A DNA stretch of 64,000 bases from Marvania coccoides (taxonomy: Eukaryota; Chlorophyta; Trebouxiophyceae; Chlorellales; Chlorellaceae): the NCBI GenBank assembly GCA_963854735.1, contig OY978099.1, positions 868,001 to 932,000 of the forward strand, read 5' to 3'. Within the stretch, counting starts at the first letter, position 1, and each line of letters opens with the position of its first letter. The notes beneath the pieces are model-generated. The model was not told the origin of the DNA. It worked only from the letters and a program-made list of their open reading frames with translations, and ran no database searches. The position numbers and the translations under genes are program-made. Positions 1 to 11,010 of the stretch are shown piece by piece.

Positions 1-1134
1 GGCACCGGGGTGGCCGCCCCGGGAGGCACCTTTTTCTCCTCGCTCGGCTCTGTCTCCGACATCAGCCGCGTGTTGCCCTGCGCCGCCAGCTGCGCCTTGG
101 CTGCCAGCGCCGCCGCCTTCTGCCGCTCCCGCTCCTTCTCCTCCCGCTCGCGTTCCTTCTGCGCCTCCCGGTCTTTTGCCACCTTCGAGTGGCTGGGCGG
201 CGCCGCCACCACGGCCTCCGCCATTCCTTCCAACTGGTCCAGCACATCGGCATACAGATCGTCGGGGATTTCAAACTCCTCAGGATCATCCTGGCTGCGA
301 TCCAGGTAGTCATCCACCAGGTCCTTGATACCCTCCACGTCCTCCGTCGTGATCTCGTCGTTGTCCAGCAGCCGCAGCATCTGTTCCAGCCGCGTGATGT
401 GCTGGCGGTGGCGGGCCAAGAACTCTTCCAGGCTCACCACCCGCGGGAGGGGCTTGCTCTTCTTCCCACGCGTGGCCCCCGACGACAGGTCCTCGATCTC
501 TGCCTCGAACTCCTCAATTTGGGTGTTCAGGGTGTCTACAGTGGCGTTCAGCCAGTCCCGCATCTCCTGCTTCGCTTTCTCTTTCGGGTCCTGCCGTGCG
601 GCCGCCGCCTGCAGGCCCTCTTTGCTGAAGGCCTTGGTCTTGGCCTCCTTCTCGCACACCTTGAACTTCTCCATCCTGCGCTCGATGTCGCGGCGGGCGT
701 CGGCCAGAGACGACTTGTCCTTGATCTCGCTGTTGGCGTGCCATGTCTTGATCTGGTCGCGGAACCGCTGCAGCTTTTTAATCTCCGTCTTCAGGTTGCC
801 CTCGAGCTTCTCCTTCTGGTTGGCATTGTCCGTGGCATAGAGCTGCAGGGGGGAAAATTGAGAGATGATGGGCAAGGGTGGTTAAAAATGTGAGTAGGGT
901 GGGAGATCGACCGAAATAATGTGAATGTATTAATGTTGTGGGCGAGTGAAAGCGGTGCAAAGGTGGTGGGCGTTGCACGCAAGACGAAGTCGTAAAGTGT
1001 AATTCGATCGAAGAGTTTTTTTAGCACGCTGCGGGACGCACCTGCTCCCAGATGTCGTCAAACACTGCCAGTCCCTCTTGAACCTTCTTGAGAGTCTTAT
1101 CGATTTCTCCTTGGAGTTTTCTCAACGTCGCCAT
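1..1134 (-). CDS. CNOT3: CCR4-NOT complex subunit 3 (N-terminal part, cut by window edge)
   Basis: Subunit of the CCR4-NOT deadenylase complex, which shortens mRNA poly(A) tails. Exon 1 is 1134-1042 and exon 2 runs from 842 to the window edge; the intron 1041-843 has GT-AG ends. The protein opens [20 protein letters not shown] and goes on through [11 protein letters not shown] and [15 protein letters not shown]. This is the conserved alpha-helical Not3 N-terminal domain, followed by the segment around [15 protein letters not shown] and then a highly charged Arg/Glu coiled coil. About 311 residues are visible; the C-terminal NOT box lies outside. The start is the first Met and matches the family start. 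It is divergent from the cyclophilin gene with a 291 bp gap. NOT5 of yeast shares this N-terminus, so CNOT3/NOT3/NOT5 cannot be separated from this part alone. Confidence 0.93.
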
Positions 1135-1425
1135 CGTGTGTTAAATCAATTCAGCATTTCTCGAAGCGAGGCGTCCCTACAAAGTGTTTTGTTTAAGTTC
1201 CGACTTAAAATATAAATAAAAATGTCAAAAAAACAGGAGAGAGATGTTGTCGAGGGCTATTTTTTGTGTGCGATTTTTCGAGTTTGCGCAGCAGTGTGGC
1301 CGTATATTCATTTTTCTATTTTAATATACGCTTTATGTACTGAGACCTACGCCAGCGAAAGGCTTGTTATTGTCTATACGCCACCAAATTCGATTCAAGA
1401 AGCTAAAACTCCATTTTTAAAGACC
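1135..1425. promoter_or_regulatory. shared divergent promoter region (CNOT3 / cyclophilin)
   Basis: 291 bp AT-rich gap between two start codons pointing away from each other, so it must hold both 5' UTRs and promoters. I see no specific element. An open frame beginning at 1222 continues into the cyclophilin but its first 68 codons are AT-rich and unlike the family, so it is more likely leader. Confidence 0.45.
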
Positions 1426-1846
1426 ATGACGAAGTTCGTGGGCGACGCCCTGGGCGCCAGGTCCGGCAGCAGGGCCAAGCCGTATACCTCCAAGGAACGA
1501 CAGAAGAACATGGTCCAGTTTTTGGCTTCTGGGCACCATCCCGATGCAGACCGCATGCGCCGGGCCGCTGCAGAGGGCAGGGTGGTCATGGAGCTGCCGC
1601 CGCTGGACCCCAGCCGGCCGCACATCTTTCTGCAGCTCAGTGTGGGCCGAAAAGACGCTGGGCGGGTTGTTATTGAGCTCTTTGACGACGTAATTCCGCC
1701 CTCCGCCCGCCACTTCCAGACCCGCTGCACCAAGAGCGCGACTGACTGTTTCGCGGGGACGCGCGTGCACAAGGTGCTGCAGGGCCTCGCCATCTTCGGC
1801 GGCAAGTCCCAAAAGTAAGAGACGCTGCTCTATAACCCCACCGCAT

Positions 1847-1883
<37 letters not shown>

Positions 1884-2548
1884 GCCTCCTAGATGTGGTT
1901 CTAAACACACACACACACACACCCTCCCCACCAGGTTTATCGAATCGCTGCAGATGAAGCGCGAGCCCACGCTGCGCCACGTGGCCTCTGGCGCGGTGTC
2001 CATCAGCAGGGACGGCGCCGAGTTCTGCTTGGCAGTGGAAAAGGCGATGCACTTGGACGAGACGCACCAAGTGATTGGGCAGGTGGTGAGCGGCATGGAC
2101 GTGGTGCGGAGGGTAGCGGGCCTGGCTACCACAGCCCATGACGCGCCCGTGCAGCCTGTATTTGTGGAGCGGTGTGGGTTGACAGATGCCCGAGGGGCGG
2201 GAGACAATGAAGTGGCGGAAGGAAGGAACGCCGACCGGGAGGAGGGGAAACTGACGCTGGAGAGGGAGGCGGACGCGGCGCGGCAAGCTGTGCAGTGAGT
2301 AGCAGTCGTTTTATTCATTGGAGGTCTTCGAATTCGTTCTTTTTCCCTTGGATGAGTTTACTAAAATTCTTATCCCCTGTGCTTTTTCATTTTGCAGTGA
2401 GGCGTTGGTGGTGGGGATGAAGCGGAAGGAAACCAGTGTAGCAAGGACGGAGCGGCCTGCGAAAAAGGGGCTGAAAATGGATGCGCTGTTGCTGGGAGGC
2501 TCTTCGGAGAGCGATACCGACAGTGACAGCAGCGATGAGGCTGGGTGA
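1426..2548 (+). CDS. divergent cyclophilin-type peptidyl-prolyl isomerase-like protein
   Basis: Exons 1426-1814, 1935-2294 and 2398-2548 give 299 residues. The central part follows the cyclophilin fold: RPHIFLQLSVGRKDAGRVVI (opening strands), ELFDDVIPPSARHFQTRC (first helix) and LDETHQVIGQVVSGMDVV (end of the core). The active site is poorly kept. The usual FHRVIPGFMxQGGD is replaced by RVHKVLQGLAIFGG, so the catalytic Arg is Lys, and the usual SQFFI is replaced by AEFCLAV. A basic and acidic low-complexity tail ends SSESDTDSDSSDEAG. I infer a nuclear, possibly non-catalytic cyclophilin, perhaps spliceosome-associated. Intron 1 holds a 32-nt poly(A) run and a CA repeat. A start at codon 1222 is possible but less likely. 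Confidence 0.75.
1851..1922. repeat. poly(A) run and (CA)n microsatellite in intron
   Basis: Thirty-two consecutive A at 1851-1882, followed by an alternating CA stretch at about 1904-1922, both inside cyclophilin intron 1 just before its acceptor. The A-run could be a retro-inserted tail or simple slippage; no retro-element body is seen next to it. Confidence 0.9.
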
Positions 2549-3047
2549 GGGTGGCTGGAAAAGCCGGTATTATTAAACGAATAAAGAAAACAGTGTAATG
2601 ATGAATGAATTTGCATATAGTTTTGAAGGCAAGAAGAGGTCTTCAATGGCGCAGTAATGCTGCGTATGGCCAGTAAAAGGCACGAGACACGACCATGGCG
2701 AGCTCTCTGCAGCTCGCCGTGGAAGGGCCCCTCTATTTAACATCTTAGAGGAGCTGACAGCCTGACTCAGGCTGCCTGAGGTCAACAAAATTCAACTGAA
2801 AGAAAAACAAAATAGCTGTCCTTGAATAAAGTCGTTAAATTATTTAAAAAATAATCATCTTGATTTACAATTTTATTTATTATACGCTCTGCATTCGGGT
2901 TTCTCAACGAAAAAAGCCGGGGAGCACTGCGCAAAATTTATATAATAAGTTAATTGAAACCGAATTTTCGCAACACTCAACTTCACAAGAATGGCCCCAT
3001 GTTAGGCGCACAGCGCACACCAGCAGCGTCGTAACACCAAGTAAAAA
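2549..3047. other. intergenic, with clustered hairpins
   Basis: No gene recognised. It holds the cyclophilin 3' UTR and the leader of the Sfi1-type gene. Three inverted repeats lie close together: 2694-2705 with 2711-2722 (12 bp, one wobble), about 2730-2735 with 2746-2751 (CCTCTA / TAGAGG), and 2758-2765 with 2767-2774 (CAGCCTGA / TCAGGCTG). Confidence 0.5.
2594..2598 (+). terminator. poly(A) signal TGTAA (cyclophilin)
   Basis: TGTAA lies 46 nt after the stop codon of the cyclophilin. This is the standard chlorophyte near-upstream polyadenylation element. Confidence 0.6.
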
Positions 3048-6000
3048 ATGGATGGAGTTGGGGCTGCGAGCGCTGCTCCCCCTCCGGCCAACCACCACGA
3101 CATGTCAACATCAGCAACTGCCCCCAATGCCTCCCTTGGCGAGAGCTCCCAGACGAGCCAGGCCCCACTGAGGGGCCGCCCCCCGCTGCCACGACTGCGC
3201 TCCATGCCAGTTTCGGCCGCCTCCAGCCGCGACAACTCCCCTCGCTCTGCCGTCTCAGAGGCGCCCTCCCTCGCCAGCCAAGCCATGGCCAAGCTCGCGC
3301 ACTACCGCGGTAAGACACCCATACTGTCCAACAACTTTCTCTCCTCTTTCCGCCCTTTAAATCCCCCTTTTTCTCACATTTTTTCAGCCGGGGCTCGGTC
3401 CTTCCGTCCCGACCCCTCCAAGCGCACTGGGCTGGCCACCGGCGACGTGGTAGCCTTCCGCGCTAAGGATGTCTTCTTGGCTGCCACCCCCGCCCCCCAC
3501 CACTCCGCCGATCCTGACGCTGTGCTTCACATTTTGGCGCCCGCCGAAGTCTCGCTCTCAGACCTCCTTTCCGACGCCACCCTGCACTTTGAGGTGATTC
3601 GTCAGGGGCAGTGGGTGGGGTTCCGGTCCACTGCCTCCGGGGACAAGCTCCTGCAGGCTCGCCGCCGCGGGACCCACAGGCTGGCGTTCTTTTCGGGCAA
3701 CCTGGGCACGTGGGAGCAGTGGGAGGTGCCAGAGGCCAGCGCGCTGGACGCTGTGCCCTGGGCGACGGTGGGAGTGACGCTGCGCAATCGGCGGCTGCCG
3801 AGCTGCGAGCTGGCGGTGGAGCTGGTGCGCGTGGGCACCGCCATGATGATGCCGCACGCCTCGGTGACGCCTCGCTCGCTGCCGGCGCCGGCGCTCAGCG
3901 CCGCCGTCGTGGAGGACGAAGGCGCGGCGGAGAACCACAACATTCGCCGCATGTCTGGCCTCCTCGTCCACGTGAGTTTTCTGTTTAATTTGCTCTCTTT
4001 ACCCACAACGTTTCATTTTAGCATCGATATATTTAATAAATAACTGTCATCTCCTTCAAGTTGGCATTATTAAACCTTTCTATTTTCTCTTCTCCCCTCA
4101 ATAAAATGTCACAACAGGAGTGGATGACGTTTGTGGAGCGCGAGAAGAAGCTGCGCTCTGCGTTGGAGGCGAGGGTGGAGGCGGCGGTGGACGACGCTGC
4201 CGGACTGCGGGAGTGGGCTGCCTCGCAGGTGGAGGGCGTGCGGCGCAGCGTGGAGGAAGAAATCGAGCTGCTGCTGGCCGCCCTGGCCAAGAAATCCAGC
4301 GCGCTGGAGGATGCCCAGGGGCGGCTGCACACCCGCCTTCGGTGGGGCATCCAGCTGCTGGAAGCTAAAAGAGCGGCGGTGGTGGGGCGCAGACTGCTGC
4401 TGACGTGGCGCACGCAGGCCCAGCGCGCCAAATTCGGGCGCAACGTGGCTGCGAAGCTGCAGGAGCGGTCGGCGCTGCGGGCTGGCGCTCGTGCGCTGGC
4501 GGCCTGGGGAGACCACTGCCAGGAGCAGCACGTGAGCCGGCTGCGGCTGCGCGCAGTGGTGCGTCGCATGGCCCTGCTGAAGATGCGCGGCGTGTTTGTG
4601 GGGTGGAGGGGCACGGTGGAGGCTGCAAAGGCTGAAGCGGAGGCAGAAACAGCGCTGGTGGGGGCAGCCCGCGAGCGCAAACGCGCCCAGACCCTGCGCT
4701 ACATCTTCTCCGGGTGGCAGGAGCGCACCCGCCGCGCCGGGGAAGCTTCCAGGCTGCTGGCTGGCATGGCCGAGCGGACAAAGCGGGCCAATGCCCGGCT
4801 CGCGTATGACACGTGGTTGGGTCGCGTGCAGGTGGTTAAGGAGCAACTCGGGGCGCTGGCGGCGCGTTCTGCGTCCTCCAAGCGTAGAGTCACCCTGGAG
4901 GCTGCCATGGATGCGTGGCGGTTGTCGGTTGACGATACCTTTGGAGAAAAACGGCAGGTGGTGCACGCGGTGCGCGTGATTTCGCGGCGCAGAGGGGTGC
5001 GCGCGCTGCAGGCGTGGCGGCACCACGTGGAGGCGGCGCAAGCGGAGGCGGCGCAGCTGCGGCATGCGGACATTCTCGCCCGCCGCCGCCTGGCAGCCAA
5101 AGCGCTGCTGGGGTGGCGGGGGCTGGCGGTGGAGGCGCGCGACAGCCGCGGGGTATTTGTGCGTTTCGTTCACGCCCGTGCGGAGCGCCGCATGGCCACT
5201 GCGCTGGACTTTTGGCGCGCTTACGCCGCTTGGAAGACAAACGCGGCGGCGGCGGTGCGCCACAGCGTGCACCGCACGGCAGCCATCACCCTGACCTCCA
5301 CTTTCGTCACTTGGCGCGAGCAAACCGCCGCCTCCAAGGTCTTCAGGCACCGTGTGGCCATTTGCCGGCGGCGACAGCGAGCGGGAACGCTTGCCGCGGC
5401 CTTTGTCGCTCTGCGTGCCCATGCGGCCGATGCCGTGCAGGAGCGGGAGATGGAGGAGCGCGCAGACGGGTGGCACGCCGGCAGGCTGCAGGCGCGCGCT
5501 TTGTGGGCTCTGGTGGAGGCGGTCGGCCGCCACCGCAGCTTCACCGCCAAACTGCAGGGTGTGGCTCGGGCCCACAACTACGCCACCGCCAAAGCCGCTT
5601 GGGAGGTGTGGCAGCAGGCTTTGGGCCAGGAGACCGCGCTCCGGGTGGCGGTGGAGCGATTCCAGCGGCGGAGGGCTTGGTTTGCTGCCAAGGCAGCGTT
5701 CCGAGTGTGGCAGAGCGAGGCTCAGCAGGCTCGCCGCAGCGCCGTGCTGCTGGAGCGCGGATCTCAGCGGCTGACGGAGTCGCGCGTGCGCTGGGTGCTG
5801 GCGGTGTGGCGCAGCACCGCGGCGGAGGAGGTTGAGGAGCGGCAGGCGGCTGCATATGGTCGCCGGCGAGTGAGTAAGATGCGGATGGGCGCCATTTTTG
5901 CTTCCTGGAGGCGCCACACCGCATGGACGGAGGCAGCAGTGGAGACCGCTGAGGAGTGCGCCGTGCAGCGGCGGCGGAAGCTGGCTGTGGCGTGCCTGGA

Positions 6001-7744
6001 AGCGTGGGCAGCGCACGCAGCGGTGGCGGCAGCGCAGCGCGATGGCGTGCTGCGGCTGGTGACCCGCCAGGTGGAGGCGGCGCAGGGCGATGCGTTCGCG
6101 GCCTGGCGCGCCCGCGCCCAGGAGAAAGCGCAGCGCAGGGAGCAGCTTCGGCGGGCGGCGGCCAAGCTGGCAAGGGTCAAAGCTGCAGCGGCCATCACCG
6201 CTTGGCGGCAGACTGCTGAGGACGGCTACGGGGAGCGCATCCGCTTGGGAACGGTCGGGATCACGCTGGCGGTGCGCCACCAGGAGCTCGTTATGCGGCG
6301 GCTGTTTGAGGCCTGGAGGGGGCGCTCCACCGAAGTTGCGGCTGTGCTGGCTGCAGGGCAAGCCAAGCGCGCTGCGCAAGCTGGGGAGTTCCTGCGCTGC
6401 GCGTTCTCCAGCTGGAGGCGGCAAGCAGCCACCGCGGCGCACCGCGAGCGGCACTTTGTGGCCAGCTTGGTGGAACGGCGGGAGGAAAGACTGCAGGCGG
6501 TGGTGTATGCTGCCTGGCGGTACCAGTCGCAGTCATCTGCGCGCAATTCGATCGTTGTGCTGCACAGGGTGGAGCGGGAAGCTCTCAAGGTGTCTCGGGC
6601 GGCGTTTGAGGCATGGTGGGCGGCGGCAGTGGCCAGAAGGGAACGCAGGGCCGCGCTGGTGCGGTTCGTGCAGCGGGCGCACGCCACGCGCACGCGCACG
6701 GCGTTCGCAGCCTGGCGAGGCGTTGCCGCCGCCAAAGCGGCACAGACCGAGGAGCTCCGGCGCTGCTTGGTTCGCAAGCGGTTGGCGTTCCGGCAGTTCC
6801 GGCAGTGGTACTGGGACAGCTTCGACGAGGACCTTCAGGCCACCCTGCGCGCCATGTTTGAGCTGGAGGCGGACGCCGAAGAGGAAGAAAGCAAGAATCA
6901 AAAAGAAAGGGCGGTGTTTGGCGACAGCAGGCTGGGGCCCTCCCCTGTCAAGTCGCTGCTCAGCTCCCCCATTCGCAAGGACCTGGAGGCGCAGCGTGCG
7001 GCTGCCAGGCGCCAGGAGGCTGAGAGTGAGCAGCAGCAGCGCGAGAACCAACAGCTGGTGCTGCAGCAGCAGCAGCAGCAGAGGCGGCCGAGCAGCGCTG
7101 GCAGCAGGGGCTCAGCCTCTTCATCCAAGCTGTCCGCCGCGGTGTGGCAGGCGCTGGCGGCGGCGGAGGCCTCCCCCGCCCCGCCGCTGCCGCCTGCAGG
7201 GGCTGCTTCTTCCTCCGGCTACCGAGGTGGCGTGGGCGGCAGTTCTTCGGCGGTGCTGTCTCAGTTCATCGACTGGTTGGCTCCAGGGGGCACAGGCGCG
7301 GGCGGTGCCCCTCCCCCGATGTCTCCGGTCTTCGAAGCCAGCGAAAGCGACTTCATGGGCTCCCCTGCCGCAGCCTCGCCCTGCTCGCAGGCCTCCACCG
7401 CCTACGTCACCCCCTCCCCTGCCCCCAGCAGCCTCCTCGGCCTCGCTGAAAATTTTGCCGCAGGCACAGTGGGGTTCAACTGCACCAGCGGTGGCACCGC
7501 TACAAACAAGAGCAAGGCAGGCCTTCTGTCGCCCCACCCGGTGTCTGGACTGCGGGAATCGTCGGCCTCGCCTTCATGGGACACTGAGACCCCTCGGGTG
7601 AGCCCTGCTCGGTGGAAAATTAAAGCTGCCGGCAGAGGACGAGAAGGCGGGTACACTGCGAGTGAGCAGGGGCTGCTGGAGCAGCTGCGGGGCTCCCCGG
7701 TGGGGGCGCTGATGATGGCGGGATCGCCCAGCAATAGGTTGTAG
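3048..7744 (+). CDS. Sfi1-repeat centrin-binding protein with N-terminal beta-trefoil-like domain
   Basis: Exons 3048-3309, 3388-3971 and 4118-7744 encode 1490 residues. Residues about 300-1200 hold some 22 Sfi1-type repeats, each about 35-45 residues and centred on an aliphatic-x-x-W-R core (IFSGWQERTR, ALQAWRHHVE, AFAAWRARAQ, AFSSWRRQAA). Sfi1 repeats form one long helix that binds centrin at centrosomes and basal bodies, so a structural role at the basal body or centriole is inferred. Ahead of them, around residues 90-210, is a domain with QWVGFRSTASGDKLLQARRR and NLGTWEQWEV, which resembles one lobe of a fascin-like beta-trefoil. The tail is low complexity: poly-Gln around 7053-7083, then Ser/Pro/Gly/Ala. 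Intron 1 (78 bp) is in frame and free of stops. The domain pairing deserves checking; the Sfi1 assignment is firm. Confidence 0.88.
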
Positions 7745-8084
7745 GGTAAATAGCAGCTTCTTGGTTGGAAAGAAATTTCAAAGGCTGAAATGCTGCTGTT
7801 TCTTTCTTCCTCTTTAGTTTCGATTGTAAAAAAGCATTCGTGTTTCTCTTTGTGAACTCGTTAAACCAGACAACACGTTACAGTCAGAGAAGGAACTGCT
7901 AGCGCACGAAAAGCAGCATCTGAGGACAAAATAAAAAGTTGCCCTTCACGCTCTGCAAGTACATCACTAACTCACAAAATTCCAACGCCAGGCCAGAAAC
8001 TCTGGTATTGGATCTGCCCTAGGGGCAGTGCCCTAAGGAGACCGTGCAAAGGCGGCGGGGTGGTCCTGGGTATTTAAAAGTACA
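7745..8084. other. convergent intergenic region
   Basis: 3' UTRs of two converging genes. Apart from the TGTAA element I see nothing in it. Confidence 0.6.
7827..7831 (+). terminator. poly(A) signal TGTAA (Sfi1-type gene)
   Basis: TGTAA 83 nt after the stop codon at 7742-7744. Confidence 0.55.
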
Positions 8085-9178
8085 TCAGGCAGCTTTCTGG
8101 TGCTGCTCCCCAGCTGCGTCCCACTTCTCCCCCTCGTCCACCAGCGCCCGCAGCATCTTCAGGATGTGCTTTCTGTTCAGTTCTCGTTCCTGGTAGCGCT
8201 CACTCGTCAGCGTTAATATCCCGCTGCTGCCATCGTACCGAGGGCCTGAGATCTCGGCGATGCGCTCCAACGCGCTGTCCGACAGCCCGCACTGCCGCTG
8301 CAGCGCCCGCAGGTGCACCCTGCACTTTGCTTTTTTGTTTTTCGGGTGCTGTTCGCCCGCCGCGCCTGCAGACAGCACCAGCCGCACCTCCCACTCCAAA
8401 ATGGGGCCCGCTAGTGCCGCGGCGCTGCCGGGGGCGGGTAGCTGCTGAGGGGGCGGCTGCAAAGTAAAAACAACAGCGAGGAAAGAAGTTAATTTACAAG
8501 AGTCGAAACTACTTGATGAGAGAGACGACCCTCACATGTGCACGGTTTTGGGCAATACAAATGAGAAGGAGGAGATGCAAAAAGAAAAGGGGGCGGTTGG
8601 CTTACCACAGAGAGGCCCACCATGGCCGCCAGCTCCACGATGCTGGCCTCAGGGTTGGCTTTTCTGGCCTCTTCTAACGCCTCCAACATATACACCTTGG
8701 GCTGCACCATTTCCGGCACGACCTCGCGCAGGTTGTACAGCGGAACGTCGGGCACCTTGGGGTAGAGGTCGACCTCCTGCGCAAACTGGTTGAGGGCGGC
8801 TTCTGTGCCATAAGATCCCCGCTCTTTGCGGTTGAGACGCGGCAAAAAGTGCTTCTGCTTGGCGGGATCGGGGGCAATCCGCGCGGCCATGCGCTTGGAG
8901 AAGCCCTGCGCAATGAGCTCCTCTTGTGTGGGGCCAGAGGGGGGCGGGGGAGGGGCGGCGGCAGCGGGCGTTTCAGCTGATGCTGTTTCAGCTGCTGCTT
9001 CGGCGGGAGGAGTGGGCTGCTCGGAGGGCGCGGCTGCAGCGGTGTCGTCGGTGGTGCTGAATGGCCGCGCGTGTGTTTGAAGTAGCGCTCTCTTAGAGTG
9101 AGCAGCATCTTTTAGGGATGTAAGGGAGCTGAAGGCTCGATGGAGGGGGGCGGACGCACCCCGCCACAGCATCATCAT
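8085..9178 (-). CDS. mitochondrial small ribosomal subunit protein mS35
   Basis: Exons 9178-8606 and 8456-8085 give 314 residues. The C-terminal half carries the mS35 core: KCRVHLRALQRQCGLSDSAL, then EIAEISGPRYDG-like text (AEISGPRYD), LTLTSERYQERELNRKHI and LKMLRALVDEGEKW. These match the conserved block of mS35/MRPS35, a component of the mitoribosome small-subunit head. The N-terminus (MMMLWRGASAPLHRAFSSL) is Arg/Ser/Ala-rich without acidic residues, as expected of a mitochondrial presequence, and is followed by an Ala/Pro-rich linker. The intron 8605-8457 is GT-AG and phase 0. Three consecutive Met codons make the exact start uncertain by two residues. It converges on the Sfi1-type gene. 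Confidence 0.88.
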
Positions 9179-9735
9179 TTCAAGAACGTTTGATTAGCGG
9201 GAAGAATACGGGGAAGGCTAAACAAAAGTATTGTTTTTTATTAATCGAAAAGAGATGAACAATATGCGAGGCGGAAATGAAAGCACACGGTGGTGGCAAT
9301 GGCAACAGTGTTCAAATATTATAAATTCAATTTGGTTTAGCATTAATTATTATATGTTTCTAGTTATGACTGAGTAGGAAGCTGTGGAGAAGCTCACTTG
9401 TTGTTTGTTTCGAATTAAACCACATATCCTCTCCTCTCAATAACATATGGTACTTCTGATATCTGACAGGCTTGGCTGCCACTGCTCTCTCTTCTCAATT
9501 CAATCGTCGACGCTCGTGCGGCAAAAGTTGAACACAAGAATTGCAGGATTACCGAGAGGCTCTGGGTTCTGCGTGGCTGCTGTGATGCATTTTCAGGTGT
9601 CGATTTCAGGTGTAAACACGCCCCTTAAATGAGCACTGAAGAAAGTCATTCAGGTTTCTTACACTATCGCCCGAATCGGGTGCCGAAATAATTCAGAGGC
9701 AATGAAAAATTGAATGGAGTGGATAAGTGAATATA
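9179..9735. other. AT-rich intergenic region
   Basis: Holds the leader and promoter of the mS35 gene on its right side. No coding, RNA or repeat feature recognised. Confidence 0.6.
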
Positions 9736-10247
9736 ATGGAGCAGTCAAATCATCTAGCCCAGGCAATAGGCCCAAACCCAACCGATGCCCACTCTTCTTC
9801 GGGTCTCCGCCGTGCGCTGTTGCCCGAGCCCATGTGGTTCGGCCAACATGACCCAGGAGAAGCGCATATGCTGATCTTCCAAACGCTGGAACGGCACCTT
9901 GGTGCCCTGGGCGTTTTTTTCGACGCCGCGCCCCTTGCGGCCCTGGGGTACACGCTGGTGGCGCAGTACCAATGCTCGCACTGCCATGCGCTCACGACCC
10001 TCGAACGGAGCGGAGACAGGGCGCGTCAACGGCTATCGGATTGGAATCCGGCGAGCGGTTGGGGCTGCCGAAGTTGGACGGCATTTCATTCATGTCGCAA
10101 CGCATGCCAAAGCAGGGGCCACGTCGTGAATGGCAAATCTTAACTCCCGGAACGAATTGGTTTATTAATTTCATATCGACAGAGCCGGCTGCTTCGACAC
10201 ACGTTCGGGTTCGCATAAGATCGCCCGCATCGGAAGCATTTTTTCAA
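9736..10247. other. unassigned GC-rich, coding-like segment
   Basis: From about 9760 the sequence becomes clearly GC-richer than neighbouring intergenic DNA and stays open in several frames. On the plus strand one frame from 9736 reads 135 residues with a Cys-pair (QCSHCHALTTLE); another runs in frame into the DUF1990 start codon at 10248. On the minus strand a 91-codon frame (10029-9754) is also open. I recognise no family in any frame. It could be a 5' part of the DUF1990 transcript, a decayed gene or a foreign fragment. Confidence 0.35.
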
Positions 10248-11010
10248 ATGACATTTGCTGTCGGGCCTTTTTTCCTCGGCAGGCCCACGCCGGCGGAGCG
10301 CCAGGCTGTGGAGCGCCGTATCCCTAAGTAAGACTGCATTTTTAGTGCTCATCTCCGAAATCTATAAAAATCAAAAACCACATCTCAAGAAATTGCTCGA
10401 CCCCCAATTCACTCATTCTATTCCCCCTCCAACCCCCTTTCCCCACCATTTCAGGCTGTCCACCAACTTTCCCATGGTGGGCATCACCCAGAACGGCGAG
10501 GGCTTGGAGAAGCGGCCAGAGGTGAAGGGGTGGACGGTCGACCGCACACGCACAAAGGTCGGAGAGGGCAAAGACGCCTACCGCCGCGCCTCTGACGCCG
10601 TGCTGGGGTGGCGCAACTTCGACTTTGGGTGGACCTTCACCAACGCCCCCGCTGTCAAGAAAGACGCCCCCGTGGTGGTCACTGCGCAGACGTTCTTCCT
10701 GTGGTCCTGTAATCCGTTGAAAGTGACGTGGGTGGAGAAGGACGGGGGGCCCAAGAGCAAGGCAGACAAGGCGCGGCTGAAGCGGCGGATGTCGTTCGGG
10801 CACGCCACCCTGGAAGGTCACCAGATTGCCGGCGAGGAAAGTTTTGCGGTGGAGCTGGATAAGAACAATAACGTGTGGTATGAGATCCTCACGGTGTCAC
10901 GGCCGGCCACCCCCATTGCTATACTGTCTGCGCCGCTGCTGCGGTTCTTCCAGCTGCAGTTTATGAGTCAATCGATGAAGGCGGTGACCGATGCGGCAGC
11001 GGGGAAATGA
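10248..11010 (+). CDS. DUF1990 / UPF0548 family protein
   Basis: Exons 10248-10327 and 10455-11010 give 211 residues, close to plant members of about 205. The start FLGRPTPAERQAVERRIPKL lines up with the plant family N-terminus. Family blocks follow: GEGKDAYRRASDAVLGWRNF, then FDFGWTF, FGHATLEGHQIAGEESFAVE and NNVWYEILTVSRPA. DUF1990 proteins occur in bacteria and plants and have no settled biochemical function. I chose the Met at 10248 because it gives the family length, although the same frame stays open upstream to 9972. The gene converges on the HEATR5 gene. Confidence 0.85.

Noticed and set aside
1222..1425. Upstream Met extending the cyclophilin by 68 residues
   Set aside because: AT-rich codons and no similarity to cyclophilins; the Met at 1426 starts the GC-rich part.
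2640..2790. Possible U5 snRNA on the minus strand (GCCTTTTAC as in loop I)
   Set aside because: The loop is not flanked by a matching stem and no Sm site follows at the expected distance.
4109..6454. 781-codon minus-strand frame
   Set aside because: Shadow of the GC-rich Sfi1 exon; no family resemblance, and the plus strand shows regular W-R repeats.
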